The notes: generated from the letters alone by a model not told the origin. Positions 33,471-44,704 are shown, counted from the stretch's first letter. The stretch is 64,000 nt of DNA from Oegoconia quadripuncta (GCA_949316235.1 OX438748.1:9675001-9739000); one strand, 5' to 3'. Numbers and translations are program-made.

Positions 33471-34206
33471 CTATATCTAGGGGCGAACCATTACACGTTT
33501 TCTGGAGTCTAGAAGTTTCCTGACTTATGCTTTCTGAACTCGTTTCCTATTTCGTTTTAGCAAGGAAACTCTAGTTTGAGATTAAGTTATTACTATTTAG
33601 TATTTATCTCAAATAGTACTAATGCGATTAAATCCCACTATACTCAATACTTTCCCAAAACCTGGTAGATACCTATATAGAATAAAAAATGTATCTGTTA
33701 GAAAAATATATTCCGTTACTCGAACATGAAAGTACTGTCATACCTACATCTTAGATCTCTCCAGAAAATGCAATTCAAACTCTGAGAATTCAAAACATCC
33801 CGCTGACATAAGAGCAATCGTATGAATATATTTTCTGCAAAAATTTAACCTCGAAAAGTTCTTTTAATAAGTTGAAATGATATAAAATTCTTCTCTCAGA
33901 TCAAGAATTCCCTCAGATCTTGTATATTTCATGAATTTCCTTAAGTTAATAGAGAAGCAGGCTTAGGGTAATACAAGTTGAAGATTAGATTCCCAACTTG
34001 TTTACCTTTAGCTCGAAACTAAATAGATACGGGTAAGCTTCATAAAATACAATTTAAAGGCAAGTACACTTTAATAAAATATTCTAATATTTTATACTCA
34101 TAATGGATACTCCGTTCATTTTCGATTAAATGAACTGTTTGGTAATTAAAAACTACTAGGACGGATAAAAAACGAGTGTAAATAAAAACCATTTTAAATA
34201 AAAGCA
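33471..34206. other. Unassigned non-coding stretch
   Basis: AT-rich, no gene or recurring repeat recognised. Confidence 0.3.
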
Positions 34207-34285
34207 AACGCCTATACATATATAACGTCCTTTATCCCAAATGGGGTGGTCATAGATATCCCAAACAAGAAAACGCCTATATGTG
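34207..34285 (-). repeat. Repeat J, 3' fragment
   Basis: On the minus strand: CTTGTTTGGGATATCTATGA, CCACCCCATTTGGGATAAAG, GACGTTATATATGTATAGG, matching the end of repeat J at 23575-23640. Confidence 0.6.
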
Positions 34286-34487
34286 ATTTAAAAGCTCTCC
34301 ACACGCATGCTGCTTAGTATGTCTCACTTGTAATATACATTTTCAGTCATCATAATGAGCCCTTTTCTATGATGCCCATCTTAACAACATTTTTTTTTTC
34401 ATTTTTACAATCTTTTCACCAATCCCTCTTTATCACATCCACATTATACACACACAGGTAGACCCGCGCAATCAACATTCATTGCCC

Positions 34488-34806
34488 TTTTTTTTATGCA
34501 CAACGGGTTGGTACTTGACCTCAATCACACCTGATGTTAAGTGAAGATGAGGTCGAAGGTGGAAGCGTACTGACCCGGAAACCCCAACACATTTGGGGGA
34601 CTGGCTATCTTATCTCTGACAACCGGAACACAACAATGCTGCTTGGAGGCAGATTTAGATAAGATGGTGGTAGCTAGCCATGCGGACATTTAAAATGCTC
34701 TACCACCAACCAAACCGAGTACTTCAACATGTAACCCGCTGGGGATCGAACCCGCGACCTCCGAATCCGAAACCCAATGTTATTTACATTGAGCCACGGA
34801 GGCGGT
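34488..34806 (-). mobile_element. SINE-A, full length
   Basis: One of the cleanest copies. Minus-strand head AACCGCCTCCGTGGCTCAAT with A box, B box GGTTCGATCCCC, body GGTTTGGTTGGTGGTAGAGC, tail CTTCACTTAACATCAGGTGT and a poly-A run (plus-strand T run at 34488-34495). A (TTCC)n run lies at the 5' side, 34803-34818, and may be near the insertion site. Confidence 0.9.
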
Positions 34807-34818
34807 TCCTTCCTTCCT

Positions 34819-34945
34819 TTATATCCGACAGCCCCAAAAAGGAGGATTATGTTTTTGGAGTATATGTATATAAGTATGAAAGTATGTATGTAGATTTGTA
34901 TGTTACCTCCTGTTTACCGTACCGATTTTGAATTGTGCAAGGTGT
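34819..34945 (+). repeat. Repeat F, 5' part
   Basis: TATATCCGACAGCCCCAAAA, AGGAGGATTATGTTTTTGGA, GTATGTATGTAGATTTGTAT, GTTACCTCCTG. It has the CCGAC..CCAAAAAGGAGG start of the family, as at 38728. Confidence 0.5.
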
Positions 34946-34967
34946 CGTTCGATTCGTCATGATCCCT

Positions 34968-35130
34968 TTTTTTTTGTCAAGGGGAAACGCATTTACGCGT
35001 TCAACCTGCCGCCGACGGGGATCAGCGGCGGGGATATGTGGGACTCCCCGCTCTAGATCGGAGCGGTCCTACCCACTAAAATCCCCCGGCGACCTTCCTC
35101 GGCAGTAGGGAGGACCTGGGAACGCATAAG
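34968..35130 (-). mobile_element. LINE 3' end, GC-rich (R1-like)
   Basis: On the minus strand: CCTCCCTACTGCCGAGGAAG, GTCGCCGGGGGATTTTAGTG, GGTAGGACCGCTCCGATCTA, CCCACATATCCCCGCCGCTG, GAACGCGTAAATGCGTTTCC, then CTTGACAAAAAAAAA. The poly-A end and the strong rise in GC content mark a retrotransposon 3' untranslated end. I recall this sequence type from R1-clade elements of Lepidoptera; the clade is not proven here. Confidence 0.55.
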
Positions 35131-35627
35131 CGTCATTATCCCTAGAGTGTCATATTATATATTTTATTACCATGTAATCTAATATGGCGCCTGCAAAATA
35201 CAAAATATGCAGTCGGCTTTTATTGGTTGGACAGTTTCAAAAAAAAGAACACTAATATCAACATTATTATAAATACTTTTATTGTAATTTTACTAATTTG
35301 GTGCGGGTTTAAAGGTTAGTGAAGATCAACGTTGAAATAGATACAATTATACAACATTCAATTAAATAAATATATGATGAGGAAATAGGGCCTTCCTCGC
35401 ATTGCTTGTAGCGAAGGTACACTAATGGAAGTGGGTTTGAGATAGATAAGAGATTTCCTCCGAACTAATGACACGGTCAACGTGTTTAGATCCAATCTTG
35501 CACCTCAAAAGATTTATTTCTCTTTGAAGGATTAAACTGCAACGTTTAACACAAATTTAGATACTTAGATCCTATATTTTTTACAAAACCTCAGAGCGCT
35601 TACAGTTATTACCAATAACTATAGTAC
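35131..35627. other. Unassigned non-coding stretch
   Basis: AT-rich, no gene or recurring repeat recognised. Confidence 0.3.
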
Positions 35628-35770
35628 TACTATTTGGTTGGTGGTAGGGCATATTAAATTTACCACCATTTTATCTAAATCTGCCGCCAAACAGCAATGT
35701 TAATAGCATTGTAGTGTTCCGGTTGCCAGAGATGAGATAGCCAGATCCCCAAAAAACACTTAGTTAATTG
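35628..35770 (+). mobile_element. SINE-A, body fragment
   Basis: TTGGTTGGTGGTAGGGCATA, TCTAAATCTGCCGCCAAACA, GCAATGTTAATAGCATTGTA, CAGAGATGAGATAGCCAG. Head and tail are both missing. Confidence 0.7.
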
Positions 35771-36590
35771 TTAGGGTTTCCTAGTTAGTGATCGTTCAAA
35801 AAATTTACCTGTTTGGCGTTTTGGTTATGGTAAGTATATTGATACCTGGCTGTTGAGCAACCAGCATTTGCTAAAATAAATGCGCCATACGTTTACGTAG
35901 TTGTATACGATAAACAATACAATATTTTATACTTTGAGGAGATTCTCAATCAGACATATTATTACTAGGTGCTATAGTCTTATCATTAAAACCATTAGTT
36001 CTTTACAATTAATGTTACAATTATTTTAAAAGTTCCAATAGCAGGTAAGTAAATACTAAACTTATGTATTTTTTACAGTTGCTACCCAATCCTTACTGCA
36101 GCATCACCTAAAAATTTTTTGTGAAAATTTTGTTTGAAAATTTGTTTTGTGTACACCCAGTCAATGTTCTCTCGAAAATTGTAAGTCCGCCGCTGTAATT
36201 AATTTTAAGTTAAACTTATTTTAATTATGTTGTGAAGTACAATAAAACTTTTACAAATAAATTTCAACTCAAACATGGGACCACGTTGACGACATATTTG
36301 AGTCCACCTTCACATCATCTCATTTATTACACCAGCAACTCATCCGAGCATATTCAACGAGGCATTTCTCGTACATAGCATGGTGACAAATGAAAATATC
36401 CCAGCACACTCATAATCGTCTAATGCGTCTTGTGGAGAAGATCGTTATTGTAAAGACGAGTACAAATATGAGCAACACAATTTGAAAGGCAACGTACAAT
36501 GAGATGCTTGTGTATGTATATACACGTGGCACTCACATAACGAGCGTTTGTTGCGAATGAGCTCTGCTCACACTGGCCTTTTTAGTGCTT
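35771..36590. other. Unassigned non-coding stretch
   Basis: No gene or recurring repeat recognised. Confidence 0.3.
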
Positions 36591-36994
36591 TAGTTAAAGC
36601 GAACTTTCGCGGATCGTGTCGCGCACAAATGCTTGTACCAAGGTTTTGACTTATTAGCACATGTTTAAATATTGAGCATATTTAACAACATTAGTTACCC
36701 AACTTACCTGAAACCCTCCTACCATCTATTGGTATGGTACAGTCCGCAAGAAGATTAGTATACAGGGTACCTTTTTTGATGCATGTATCTTCTTCTTTAT
36801 TTAAAAATTGAATAAATATTTGAATTGAATTGAATAAACCAGAGACTAAATATCTAGTCCCAAGCTAAGAAAAGCGTGGTTATAGACTTTTATTTAAGTG
36901 TGTTTTAGTTAAAGCCAACTTTCGCCATCGTGTCACGCACATAGCTAGTTTCAATGGTTTGACTTATTAGCACATGTTTAAATATTGAGCATAT
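36591..36994 (+). repeat. Direct repeat pair, about 90 bp each
   Basis: Units at 36591-36681 and 36906-36994 share TAGTTAAAGC, AACTTTCGC, ATCGTGTC and a perfect 40-bp stretch beginning GGTTTTGACTTATTAGCACA and ending TTGAGCATAT. The units differ at several places in their first half, so the duplication is not recent. The 224 bp between contain AT-rich sequence and a short scrap resembling the SINE-B tail (TAGTCCCAAGCTAAG, reversed). Confidence 0.6.
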
Positions 36995-38049
36995 AAAAAA
37001 ATAGTGACTATCTAAATAATCTAATATCTAAATAACTGATGAAACTGTGGATTTTTTGCGCCGCCGCTTCTTTTTCCAGAAATGATTTCTTTTTCTGAAG
37101 TTGTAGAGTAGCTTATATTATTTTCAAAAATTTACATTCAACAAATAATATCTTGTACGTTAAGTTGAAATAAAAGCTTGAAGTTTGATGGTCGCTCTTG
37201 CGCTTCAACCGGGATGGCTCATTGCAACTTCATGCTTGTTAGATGGGGATTGCAACCTTGGCAAAGCACAGGATGGTATTACACACGAACTAGATCCCTG
37301 TTATGGTAATTGTATTGTATGCTTAATATATTAAGACTGTGAGCCAACTGTATTTATGAGACAATAAATTATCCTGATCCCGTCCGGAGCTGCTGAGAAC
37401 GTTCCAACTAAACGATCGTAATACGTCGCATTAGAGAATATACATTAAATGCACTTTGCCACATACTTCATTGCTGCCTTTACGATACAGGCTCTAAGTC
37501 GTCAATTACTTGCGTCGTGTCCTTATCCAACCGCTCCCAGTCACCTTCTTCAGATCTATGGTCTACCAGCTTGATGCTACTACAAAACATTTATTTTTAA
37601 CATTATGTGACCTTTCTTGTTTTCATGTGAATATCTGAACGTAGCTTAAGAATTTTCGTAAGCATTTGTAACGTTATTTAAAGCCACATCAAAGAAAATA
37701 TTTATACTCGAGGCAATTGTAATTTTTTTGTATTATAATACCCAGTAATTACATATTTCGCTAAATCCGGCTCGCTTTCTCAAACAATGTGGACTCCTAT
37801 ATGTTTTTGTAAGACCCTAAGAGGTATTTTTAAGCCAATGTAATTTTTAAACGTTTTATAAAAACAATAATTGATTCTCGGAGAGCCCATAAATACTATT
37901 CAACATTTACATTAATTCAATTACTTTCTCGGATAAGTGAAGTGTGTTTTAGAGTACCAGTAGGTACTAACGCCACGAGTGTTTATGGCCTTACTCTATA
38001 TTAATATACTTGTCTGTCAAACTGTTTGTGTAAACGTTATTTTGTGCAA
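36995..38049. other. Unassigned non-coding stretch
   Basis: No gene recognised; every frame is short. Confidence 0.3.
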
Positions 38050-38172
38050 TAGGGAGTACTAGTATTGTAAATGGAAGAATCAAAAGTAGTATGTATTGTT
38101 GCAAGTGGAAATCAATCTCTCTGCCTACCCCAACGAGAAACAGGCGTGGGCATATGTATGTATGTAAATACC
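38050..38172 (+). mobile_element. LINE-Q 3' end
   Basis: GGAAGAATCAAAAGTAGTAT, GTTGCAAGTGGAAATCAATC, TCTCTGCCTACCCCAACGAG, AACAGGCGTGGGCATATG, then TATGTATGTAAAT. Same end as at 33240-33290 with its (ATGT)n tail. Only the last codons and the tail remain. Confidence 0.65.
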
Positions 38173-38189
38173 TCTAAATTGTAAATAAA

Positions 38190-38428
38190 AAAATCTCCAG
38201 AAATACTATGATTATATCATCCAGATAGGCAACTGTGTTAAGCTAAATACCTTCGAAACTTAACTGATTTCCATCAAATGTCGCTAAGAAGGTAACACCA
38301 ACTTTCGAAAATAAAAAACTACAATTTTCAAATTGGTTTAGTAGTTTTGGCGCTGCAATACCGCAGACAGACACACAGGCAGATATATGCTTCAAACTAT
38401 AACACACTTCTTTTTGCCGGGAATAAAA
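38190..38428 (-). repeat. Repeat F, reversed copy
   Basis: Plus strand: CTATGATTATATCATCCAGA, GCTAAATACCTTCGAAACTT, CCATCAAATGTC, AGACAGACACACAGGCAGAT, CTTCTTTTTGCCGGG. Reversed it follows the order of repeat F with its TGTGTGTCTGTCTG segment. Confidence 0.55.
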
Positions 38429-38727
38429 AAGAGAGTTGTGTCATCAGTACCACCCATGGTAATGGTGACAAAAAGGTCAGTTCACCTCATTGTACCCTAT
38501 TTGTCCATTAAATGAACAAACGTGACAAATGTTTAGTTAATGGAGGCCACTATGTTAGTAAGGCACGAGAAAAATTCAGGAATGTATCCGTAACTCTGAT
38601 GGAGACGGAAAGAATGCGAGAAACGTTCCTTTTCCTGAAATCATTTAGAAGCACCAAATTACAGTGATCCATAAATGTTCAGATGAATCGAAAACTATTA
38701 AATTTCTAGATAAATATTTATCTTTTT

Positions 38728-38946
38728 GACAGACTTCCAAAAAGGAGAAGTTTATGAATTCGACTGTATATTTTAACTTCGTTGAAAATTGTTATGTTTG
38801 TGTGTATGTCTGTGTGTCCAGTTTTATTCGGATGTATCTCGATAATGCTTGGTCCGATTTAGTTAAGGTTATGTCAGGGAAAAGGTTCGTAACCATATTT
38901 GATGTTAATTGGTTCTGCCGTTTCGAAGATGTTTGACTTTAACACC
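38728..38946 (+). repeat. Repeat F, long copy
   Basis: GACAGACTTCCAAAAAGGAG, GAATTCGACTGTATATTTTA, TGTGTGTATGTCTGTGTGTC, GGATGTATCTCGATAATGCT, TGGTCCGATTTAG, CCGTTTCGAAGATGTTTGAC. The open frame across it (38754-38936) is a by-product of the repeat and is not a gene. Confidence 0.6.
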
Positions 38947-39603
38947 ATTGCATTGCAAAGGGGAATTCATAATGTCAAAAACTGCACTGAAATAGTGTTA
39001 AATAGTGGCCGAAGGAAAAAAATTATGACACATTAGAAAAAAATTCCGCGCTGTCACTTTTCACAAACACCTCTAAATAACTTCGTTGTTTTTGAAAAAC
39101 TATTTAAGGGACATGTGTATTTCGGTGGAATTATTTATTCACATTTTTTTGGCATATACGTGTGCGTGTGACAATGAGGACTTCAGCAACACGTGACGTT
39201 AGAATGCTAACTTAAGATTTTCTATAACTCTTAAACTACAGTGGCACAATTTTTTCCTTTTGGCACTATTCAACAAAGTGTTTTGACTTTGTCAATATAG
39301 CTGAATTCGACTGGGAGTTTTCTAGGATCACGCACGTACTGCTTTGTATGTCTGGATGATATTCCTCCTCCTCGGAAGTTTCTAAATTTCCAATTTATAT
39401 TACTTATGTACATTCCGCGATGTGTGCGACATTTGTGAATCGATTTTCATAATATTTTATTTTATTTGAAAGGGTACAACCCCAAACTTTGAAAAGATCT
39501 GATGATGCATTGCGGTGATAGGAAATAGGAACCTTACTGAAGTCGCTTGTCTTCTCAATTTTTGGCCGTTTACTTAGACCCATGACAATTCAGGGATACA
39601 GAG
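38947..39603. other. Unassigned non-coding stretch
   Basis: No gene recognised. About 39390-39415 (TTTCCAATTTATATTACTTATGTACAT) faintly resembles the middle of SINE-C. Confidence 0.3.
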
Positions 39604-39905
39604 GATTATTTGTCACTTTTGATGTTAAAGTAAAGATGAAGCCAAAGGTAGAAATGTGCTCACCTGGTAAACTTATTTAGGTGACTGGCAGTCTTATTTC
39701 TAACAGGCGGTATGCGAGAATGATATGAAAATTGATAATAGACTGCACATAGACGGTGGTAGCTACAATTACAACAAGGCGGACAATTAAAAATATCTCA
39801 CTACCAACTATACTGATTACTAAACATGTAACCCGCTGGGAATCTAACCTGCGACCTCCATTTTGTAAACCTTATGTTGCTTACATTAAAGGTTAAAGTA
39901 GTTTC
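39604..39905 (-). mobile_element. SINE-A, strongly diverged
   Basis: GATGTTAAAGTAAAGATGAA, GACTGGCAGTCTTATTTCTA, AGACGGTGGTAGCTACAA, CACTACCAACTATACTGAT, ACATGTAACCCGCTGGGAAT, CTGCGACCTCC. All landmarks of the family remain in order, but both promoter boxes are mutated. One of the oldest copies. Confidence 0.7.
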
Positions 39906-40682
39906 TAGTAACAAAAGGATTATTGATAAGACCTCTGAGGGTACGTACAGCTCTGTATAAGATAAGCTTACTATTTATACGGCTACGTACTTCTAAGTCC
40001 GAATTTTGCATCTCACCGCACTGGCGCGATTTGTATCTTCTAGAATTTGCCTTTATCGCCAGCTGGGCAAGGAGGTGATCGCCGATTTTTTGGGAGCTGT
40101 CAGTAGCGTGGTAGCGTTAGCATGTGCGTACATATCGCTAGTATAATAATACTGTTAAGCTTACGTCAGTACAGTTGCTTTTTATGACATCGACGGAAAG
40201 AAACGGTTTGGTCCTATGCTATTCTGCAGGGAATAACACGACCAAATTCATGGCAGAACGAAATTCTGCATAATGGCAAATAAAAATGTATCCAGCAATA
40301 TCTCGTGTTCCTCTATAAATCGGCTTGGTATTCGTGCCACTGTATTCTATTGTTTTTCTCCAAAGCCAAAAGCATAATCAAGTTACAGCCGGTCTTTGCA
40401 ACTGAAACAAGTAATCAACACTGTCGCTAGTAAAACTGCGACTTTATAGCTTACCCGACGGAAAGGTTTCCAAGGCTTGATGTGTTTATTCCTAGGATGT
40501 AGATACCCGTACTATCCTTCATATATTTGTATACTGAAAGGGATAGAAGAGATTTAGTTAGGTGGATAACTGCGTCAGACTTTAGGCAGTGACGTGTTTG
40601 ATGCCTACTTGTGTGTGGCGTTTATATAAGCAAATTTTACTTAATAGTTTAAAAATATTACGGCATAGTAGGTATCTTCAAG
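39906..40682. other. Unassigned non-coding stretch
   Basis: No gene or recurring repeat recognised. Confidence 0.3.
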
Positions 40683-40813
40683 AAACGAGCCTACACCTTC
40701 CTCAAAGGCCGGCAACGCATCTGTGACCCTTTTGGTGTTGCGGGTGTCCATGGGCGGCGGTGATTGCTTTCCATCAGGTGACCCGTATGCTCGTTTGCCG
40801 CCCTCTCATATAT
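40683..40813 (-). repeat. Repeat E, longer copy
   Basis: Plus strand: CTTCCTCAAAGGCCGGCAAC, GTGTTGCGGGTGTCCATGGG, CGGCGGTGATTGCTTTCCAT, CAGGTGACCCG, TGCTCGTTTGCCGCCCTCTC. It extends the short copy at 4519-4592. Confidence 0.65.
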
Positions 40814-41167
40814 AAAAAAATATATATCTTATTAATGAGTAGTCTGATTTGTTCTATAAATATTTCATATATTTACGCTAACTTTCATTGCAGAACCAAG
40901 CCTATTACGACTTGGTGGCAAAAACTCCATGACTGTTAGATACTCCAACTAAACGAATTCGAAACAATAATTTTCTTTGTCATTTTTAAACCATAGCATA
41001 ATTTACACATAAGTATTTCTAAAAAAATCTTTCTATTTATGTAATTAATAAGTTGGTTAGTCAAGCCTCGTACTATTTTATAAAAATAGTTTTATTAACC
41101 ATTAAGTTATGGTACCTACCACTTTCGTGTTCACGAGTAGGAATAGAAATACCTGTTTCTATATTGA
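40814..41167. other. Unassigned non-coding stretch
   Basis: AT-rich, nothing recognised. Confidence 0.3.
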
Positions 41168-41497
41168 TATTTTTTTTATCCACTACGGGTTAGCACTAGA
41201 CCTCAATCACACCTGATGTGAAGTGAAGATGAGGCTGAAGGTGGAAGCGTACTGACCCGGAAACCCCATCTTATTTGGGAGACTGGCTATCTTATCTCTG
41301 ACAACCGGAACACAACAATGCAATTAACATTGCTGTTTGGCGGTAGATTTAGATAAGATGATGGTAGCTAGCCAGGCGGACATTTAATATCGACCACCAA
41401 CCAAATCGAGTACTTAATATGTACCCTACTGAGGGTCGAACCCGCGACCATCGAAACGTAAACCCAATGTTGTTTACATTGGGCCACGGAGGCGGTT
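41168..41497 (-). mobile_element. SINE-A, full length
   Basis: Minus-strand head AACCGCCTCCGTGGCCCAAT, B box GGTTCGACCCTC, body and tail complete, ending in an A run (plus-strand T run at 41170-41178). Substitutions in the B box distinguish it from the copy at 34488-34806. Confidence 0.88.
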
Positions 41498-41520
41498 AAA
41501 ATATATAATATTATATATTG

Positions 41521-41667
41521 ACCAGACCCCGTAGCCAGACATCGTTGGTCGCGCGCGACGCGACGTTAGAGTGGGATGGTTGTATATTTCGTCCCAACGA
41601 ATGAGCAGGACAAATATTATTTCGCGCGACAAACGTTTATCGCGCCTGTCATGTTACCAGTCCTGGT
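41521..41667 (+). mobile_element. MITE-N, complete copy
   Basis: The left end ACCAGACCCCGTAGCCAGAC and the right end GTCATGTTACCAGTCCTGGT are imperfect inverted repeats of about 20 bp. The inside has GGTCGCGCGCGACGCGACG, GAGTGGGATGGTTGTATATT, TCGTCC and CGCGCGACAAACGTTTATCG. About 147 bp, no coding capacity. CG-rich palindromic motifs (GTCGCGCGCGAC type) are a family mark. Confidence 0.7.
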
Positions 41668-42265
41668 GCAAGTCATATAGAATTTATTGATATTATTATT
41701 ATTGATATTATTGAGGGAGCCATGCTCTTGTCGGTGGAGATTTTTAACATTGTATTAACGATCCTATTTTATATTACATGTTTTATAAACACTTAATACC
41801 TAAGTCGGTCAAAAACGCTACCGATTATTTAGTTTTAATATGTTTTTACCATGTCTGTTTATTTTATGATAAAATAAAGAATTTCTAAATCAAATCAATC
41901 AGATAAGTTTGTAACTTAAAACTCAGCCGACAATAGCTGAAGTAAGCTTAGTCCAGGTTGATGGGGAAATGTTTGCTGTGGCACTCATACATAATATGGG
42001 CAATTGGGCAACGATCTACTCCTGCGCACTGCAATCGCATGTAAGTCTTTAATGCTCTATTTGCAGATGTATACCAGGTAGGCTATACCGGCCAACCTCC
42101 GGACGGATTCGATTTCCCGTGTTCCAGACCACGTGGCGGGTAAAACGATCTTTGATAAGGTCACCCACCGGAAACTTGCGGGATTTCTACTCCGCCAGTG
42201 ACTTCGATATTAGGGGGCTGTCAGTTCTTGGGATCAAATGAAAAAGGTTTTCGGTGACGGAAATC
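41668..42265. other. Unassigned non-coding stretch
   Basis: No gene. The motif CATGCTCTTGTCGGTGGAG at about 41721 recurs at about 51278 (CTACGCTCTTGTCGGTGGAG), a hint of another dispersed family. 42080-42230 is relatively GC-rich and single-copy. Confidence 0.35.
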
Positions 42266-42418
42266 GATCAGGACCCCTATTCTCGCACACTCGACATTTG
42301 TCTATCGATAGACATTGGCATGTCTATCTCTTTCACACTTATATACGTGTGTAAAAGTGACAAACCTATTGATGTCGTTCGACATTGAAATCTCGAGTAT
42401 GTGAGAATCAGGCTCCAG
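42266..42418. mobile_element. Imperfect foldback element
   Basis: The left end ATTCTCGCACACTCGACATT pairs with the right end TCTCGAGTATGTGAGAAT read in reverse. The centre TTTCACACTTATATACGTG pairs with itself (CACACTTATATACGTGTGT). Several shorter inverted motifs (TGTCTATCGATAGACA) lie between. Non-coding, about 153 bp, probably a MITE; no target duplication is evident. Confidence 0.5.
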
Positions 42419-42917
42419 GTAGGTATCCACCAGTTATTATTGCCGTTCAGTAAGGCAATAAATCTAGTATATTATTTTAATAATAAACAAAAAAATCATT
42501 TACAAAAACAGGCCTAGGTATAATATACAAGGATAAAGGATAAAGTTAACCGAGTGTTTAGGTTGATATTAATACATCACGGTGGTTGGACATCAATTTA
42601 TCAAGCGGACAGGGGACTCTGTGACGCTGTCTCCAGTTAAAATTAGTTGTGACCTTTTCCAGTTAAGCCTTCATTCATCTTGTTTTCATTAATCAATTGT
42701 TCGTTTATATCGAATAACGGAGTTTTTGAAAGAGGGCCGGCATATCGATGATTGATCTAAAGGTAGGTTTGATTAGTATGACAATGGAATTTGAAGTAAA
42801 ATAGCCAAGCAAAATAAAGCAGATAACCAGTTATATTAGCAAGAAAAGCTTGTAATTATCTGATATTTACACCACATAAATGTATCGATTTCGATTAGCG
42901 ACATTAGCCTGACATTG
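42419..42917. other. Unassigned non-coding stretch
   Basis: AT-rich, nothing recognised. Confidence 0.3.
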
Positions 42918-43265
42918 CTTATGTCAGGCGTAGTCAGTCCGTGGATGGGTGACCCCGTCAAACCTAAGTCCCCTCCCGCCTCGCCCCCCCCACACAAGGG
43001 GAGGCCCATTCCCGGAGGGCGGCTAAACGCACGCCCTCCACGGGGGGCGCCGTCGAGCCTCAGACCGCGATCAGAACTCAGTGGCCTACAGGGGTGGTTT
43101 AAACACTGATTGTCAAGTGGCCACTAGACTGACACACAAATCCATCAATTGCATTTTTGGGCACTGGGCCCATCGTGGTGAATTATTTCCAATACCCTCT
43201 CCCAGTGAGAAGAGGGGCTGTGCCCCAACAGTGGGGGCATGTAAGGCTGTTCATGAAATTCGATG
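42918..43265 (+). mobile_element. SINE-5S with GC-rich insert
   Basis: Starts with GTCAGGCGTAGTCAGTCC and GTGGATGGGTGACC, which match the intermediate element and C box of 5S rRNA. The A box region (GTTAAGCAACG) is not preserved. From about 42960 to 43085 lies a GC-rich segment (CCCCTCCCGCC, GGGGAGGCCCATTCCC, CCACGGGGGGCGCC) absent from the copy at 58886-59174. The body resumes with AAACACTGATTGTCAAGTGG and ends CACTGGGCCCATCGTGG, ACCCTCTCCCAGTGAGAAG, CAACAGTGGGGGCATGTAAG. Confidence 0.7.
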
Positions 43266-43435
43266 GTTTTCTTTAAAATTTTAATAATGAATCAATTATT
43301 TATCGTCATTAAATTTACCGTTAATTGGAAACATTGTAATATAATTTCCTAGTGACCTATGAGAAGAATATCTTCACTGTTATACTTGTAGTTCTGTGAA
43401 AAATAAACGTATTTGTATCTGTAAATATTTAAAGG

Positions 43436-43675
43436 GATTGGTGGTAGGGCATTTTAAATGTCCATCTGGCTAGCTACCACCATCTTAACTAAATCTGCCG
43501 CCAAGCAGCAATGTTGATAATAGCATTGTTGTGTTCCGGTTGTCAGAGATAAGGTAGCCAGTCCCCCAAATAAGATGGGGTTTCCGGGTCAGTACGCTAC
43601 CACCTTCGACCTCATCTTCACTTAACATCAGGTGTGATTGAGGTCAAGTACGAACCTGTCATGCATAAAAAAAAA
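43436..43675 (+). mobile_element. SINE-A, 5'-truncated
   Basis: Starts in the body (ATTGGTGGTAGGGCATTTTA) and runs intact to the tail CTTCACTTAACATCAGGTGT, GATTGAGGTCAAGTACGAAC and ATGCATAAAAAAAAA. High similarity to the full copies suggests a relatively recent 5'-truncated insertion. Confidence 0.85.
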
Positions 43676-44517
43676 GGGAGAAAACAGTCTAATTTATTTA
43701 GAAGACATATTAAAAAGGAAAGAAGTACAAAATACGTCGGAAAATCACACTTGATCCAAATATGGCTTATGTACCTAATTACGAAGACAAACAACTTATC
43801 TCTCTCTGGTGTCTAGATGTAGGCTGGTTCCAACTGATCATTCTGAAAAGCTAGTCTTGTGACCTGAATATTAAAAATATTCCGTGAATTTCCAAAAACC
43901 GTATATATATAAAGTTATGTGAATACTAGGTAAATTAAATTTAGTTGTTCAACGGGGTTTTTTTTCTCTTTGCTGGCTTCTAAAGAAATTACCAAATGAA
44001 CTAAGTATTAAGAACTAATTAGCAAGGAAAAGATTTTTTCCTTCCACCTTTCCTTTTATTTACAAAACGATTCCAAAGAAACAGCGAAATTCTCACGAGA
44101 AAGTCCGAAGTTTAATTAGCAAAGGAAAACTTTCTCTTGGGAAAGTAGGAGTAAAACCGATAAATAAAGCTTTCTTTTAACATTTTGGAAATGTCAAGGT
44201 ACCTATATAATTAGAGACTAGGCACTACAATACAATACAATACAATACAAATACACGTGAAATGTAAGGTACTAAGGTAATACTAAAAATACTTTAAATA
44301 TTTACAACAAATCGGTAAGTTGGTAGTTGAGGCCTAGGTACCACTTATTTGCTCACTATCGAACCCCCGAAGTGAGAATTATAACTTATATGAAGTATAG
44401 TATAAAAATATTCAAGACAATGAATAAAGAACTCGAGGTTGAGCTACTCTTGAACTGTCACATTATATAAATACAATTTGTAATACAGAAAACTGGTTAA
44501 AACACAATCTAAAAATC
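43676..44517. other. Unassigned stretch with (TACAA)n microsatellite
   Basis: No gene recognised. A pentanucleotide run of ACAAT/TACAA type lies at 44226-44252, the same motif as the LINE tails at 47706 and 62115. Confidence 0.4.
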
Positions 44518-44672
44518 ACCAGCCCCCGTAGCATGAAAGGCGCGATAAACGTTTATGTCGCGCGAGATAGTATTAAATTTGCCCTGCTCATTGGCTTGGA
44601 CGAAATATACAATTATCCCACTCTCACTCCTAAGTCGCGGGCGGCAAATAATGTCATGCTACGCAGGCTGGT
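44518..44672 (-). mobile_element. MITE-N, best-preserved ends
   Basis: The ends ACCAGCCCCCGTAGCATGAA and GTCATGCTACGCAGGCTGGT form an inverted repeat of about 20 bp with two or three mismatches. Read on the minus strand the inside follows the copy at 41521-41667 (GAGTGGGATAATTGTATATT, TCGTCC, ATGAGCAGGGCAAATTT, AAACGTTTATCGCGCC). About 155 bp, non-coding. The open frame 44555-44740 runs through it and is a by-product. Confidence 0.75.
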
Positions 44673-44704
44673 GGCATGTTCGATGCGTAGAGAATAAGCA
44701 CATG

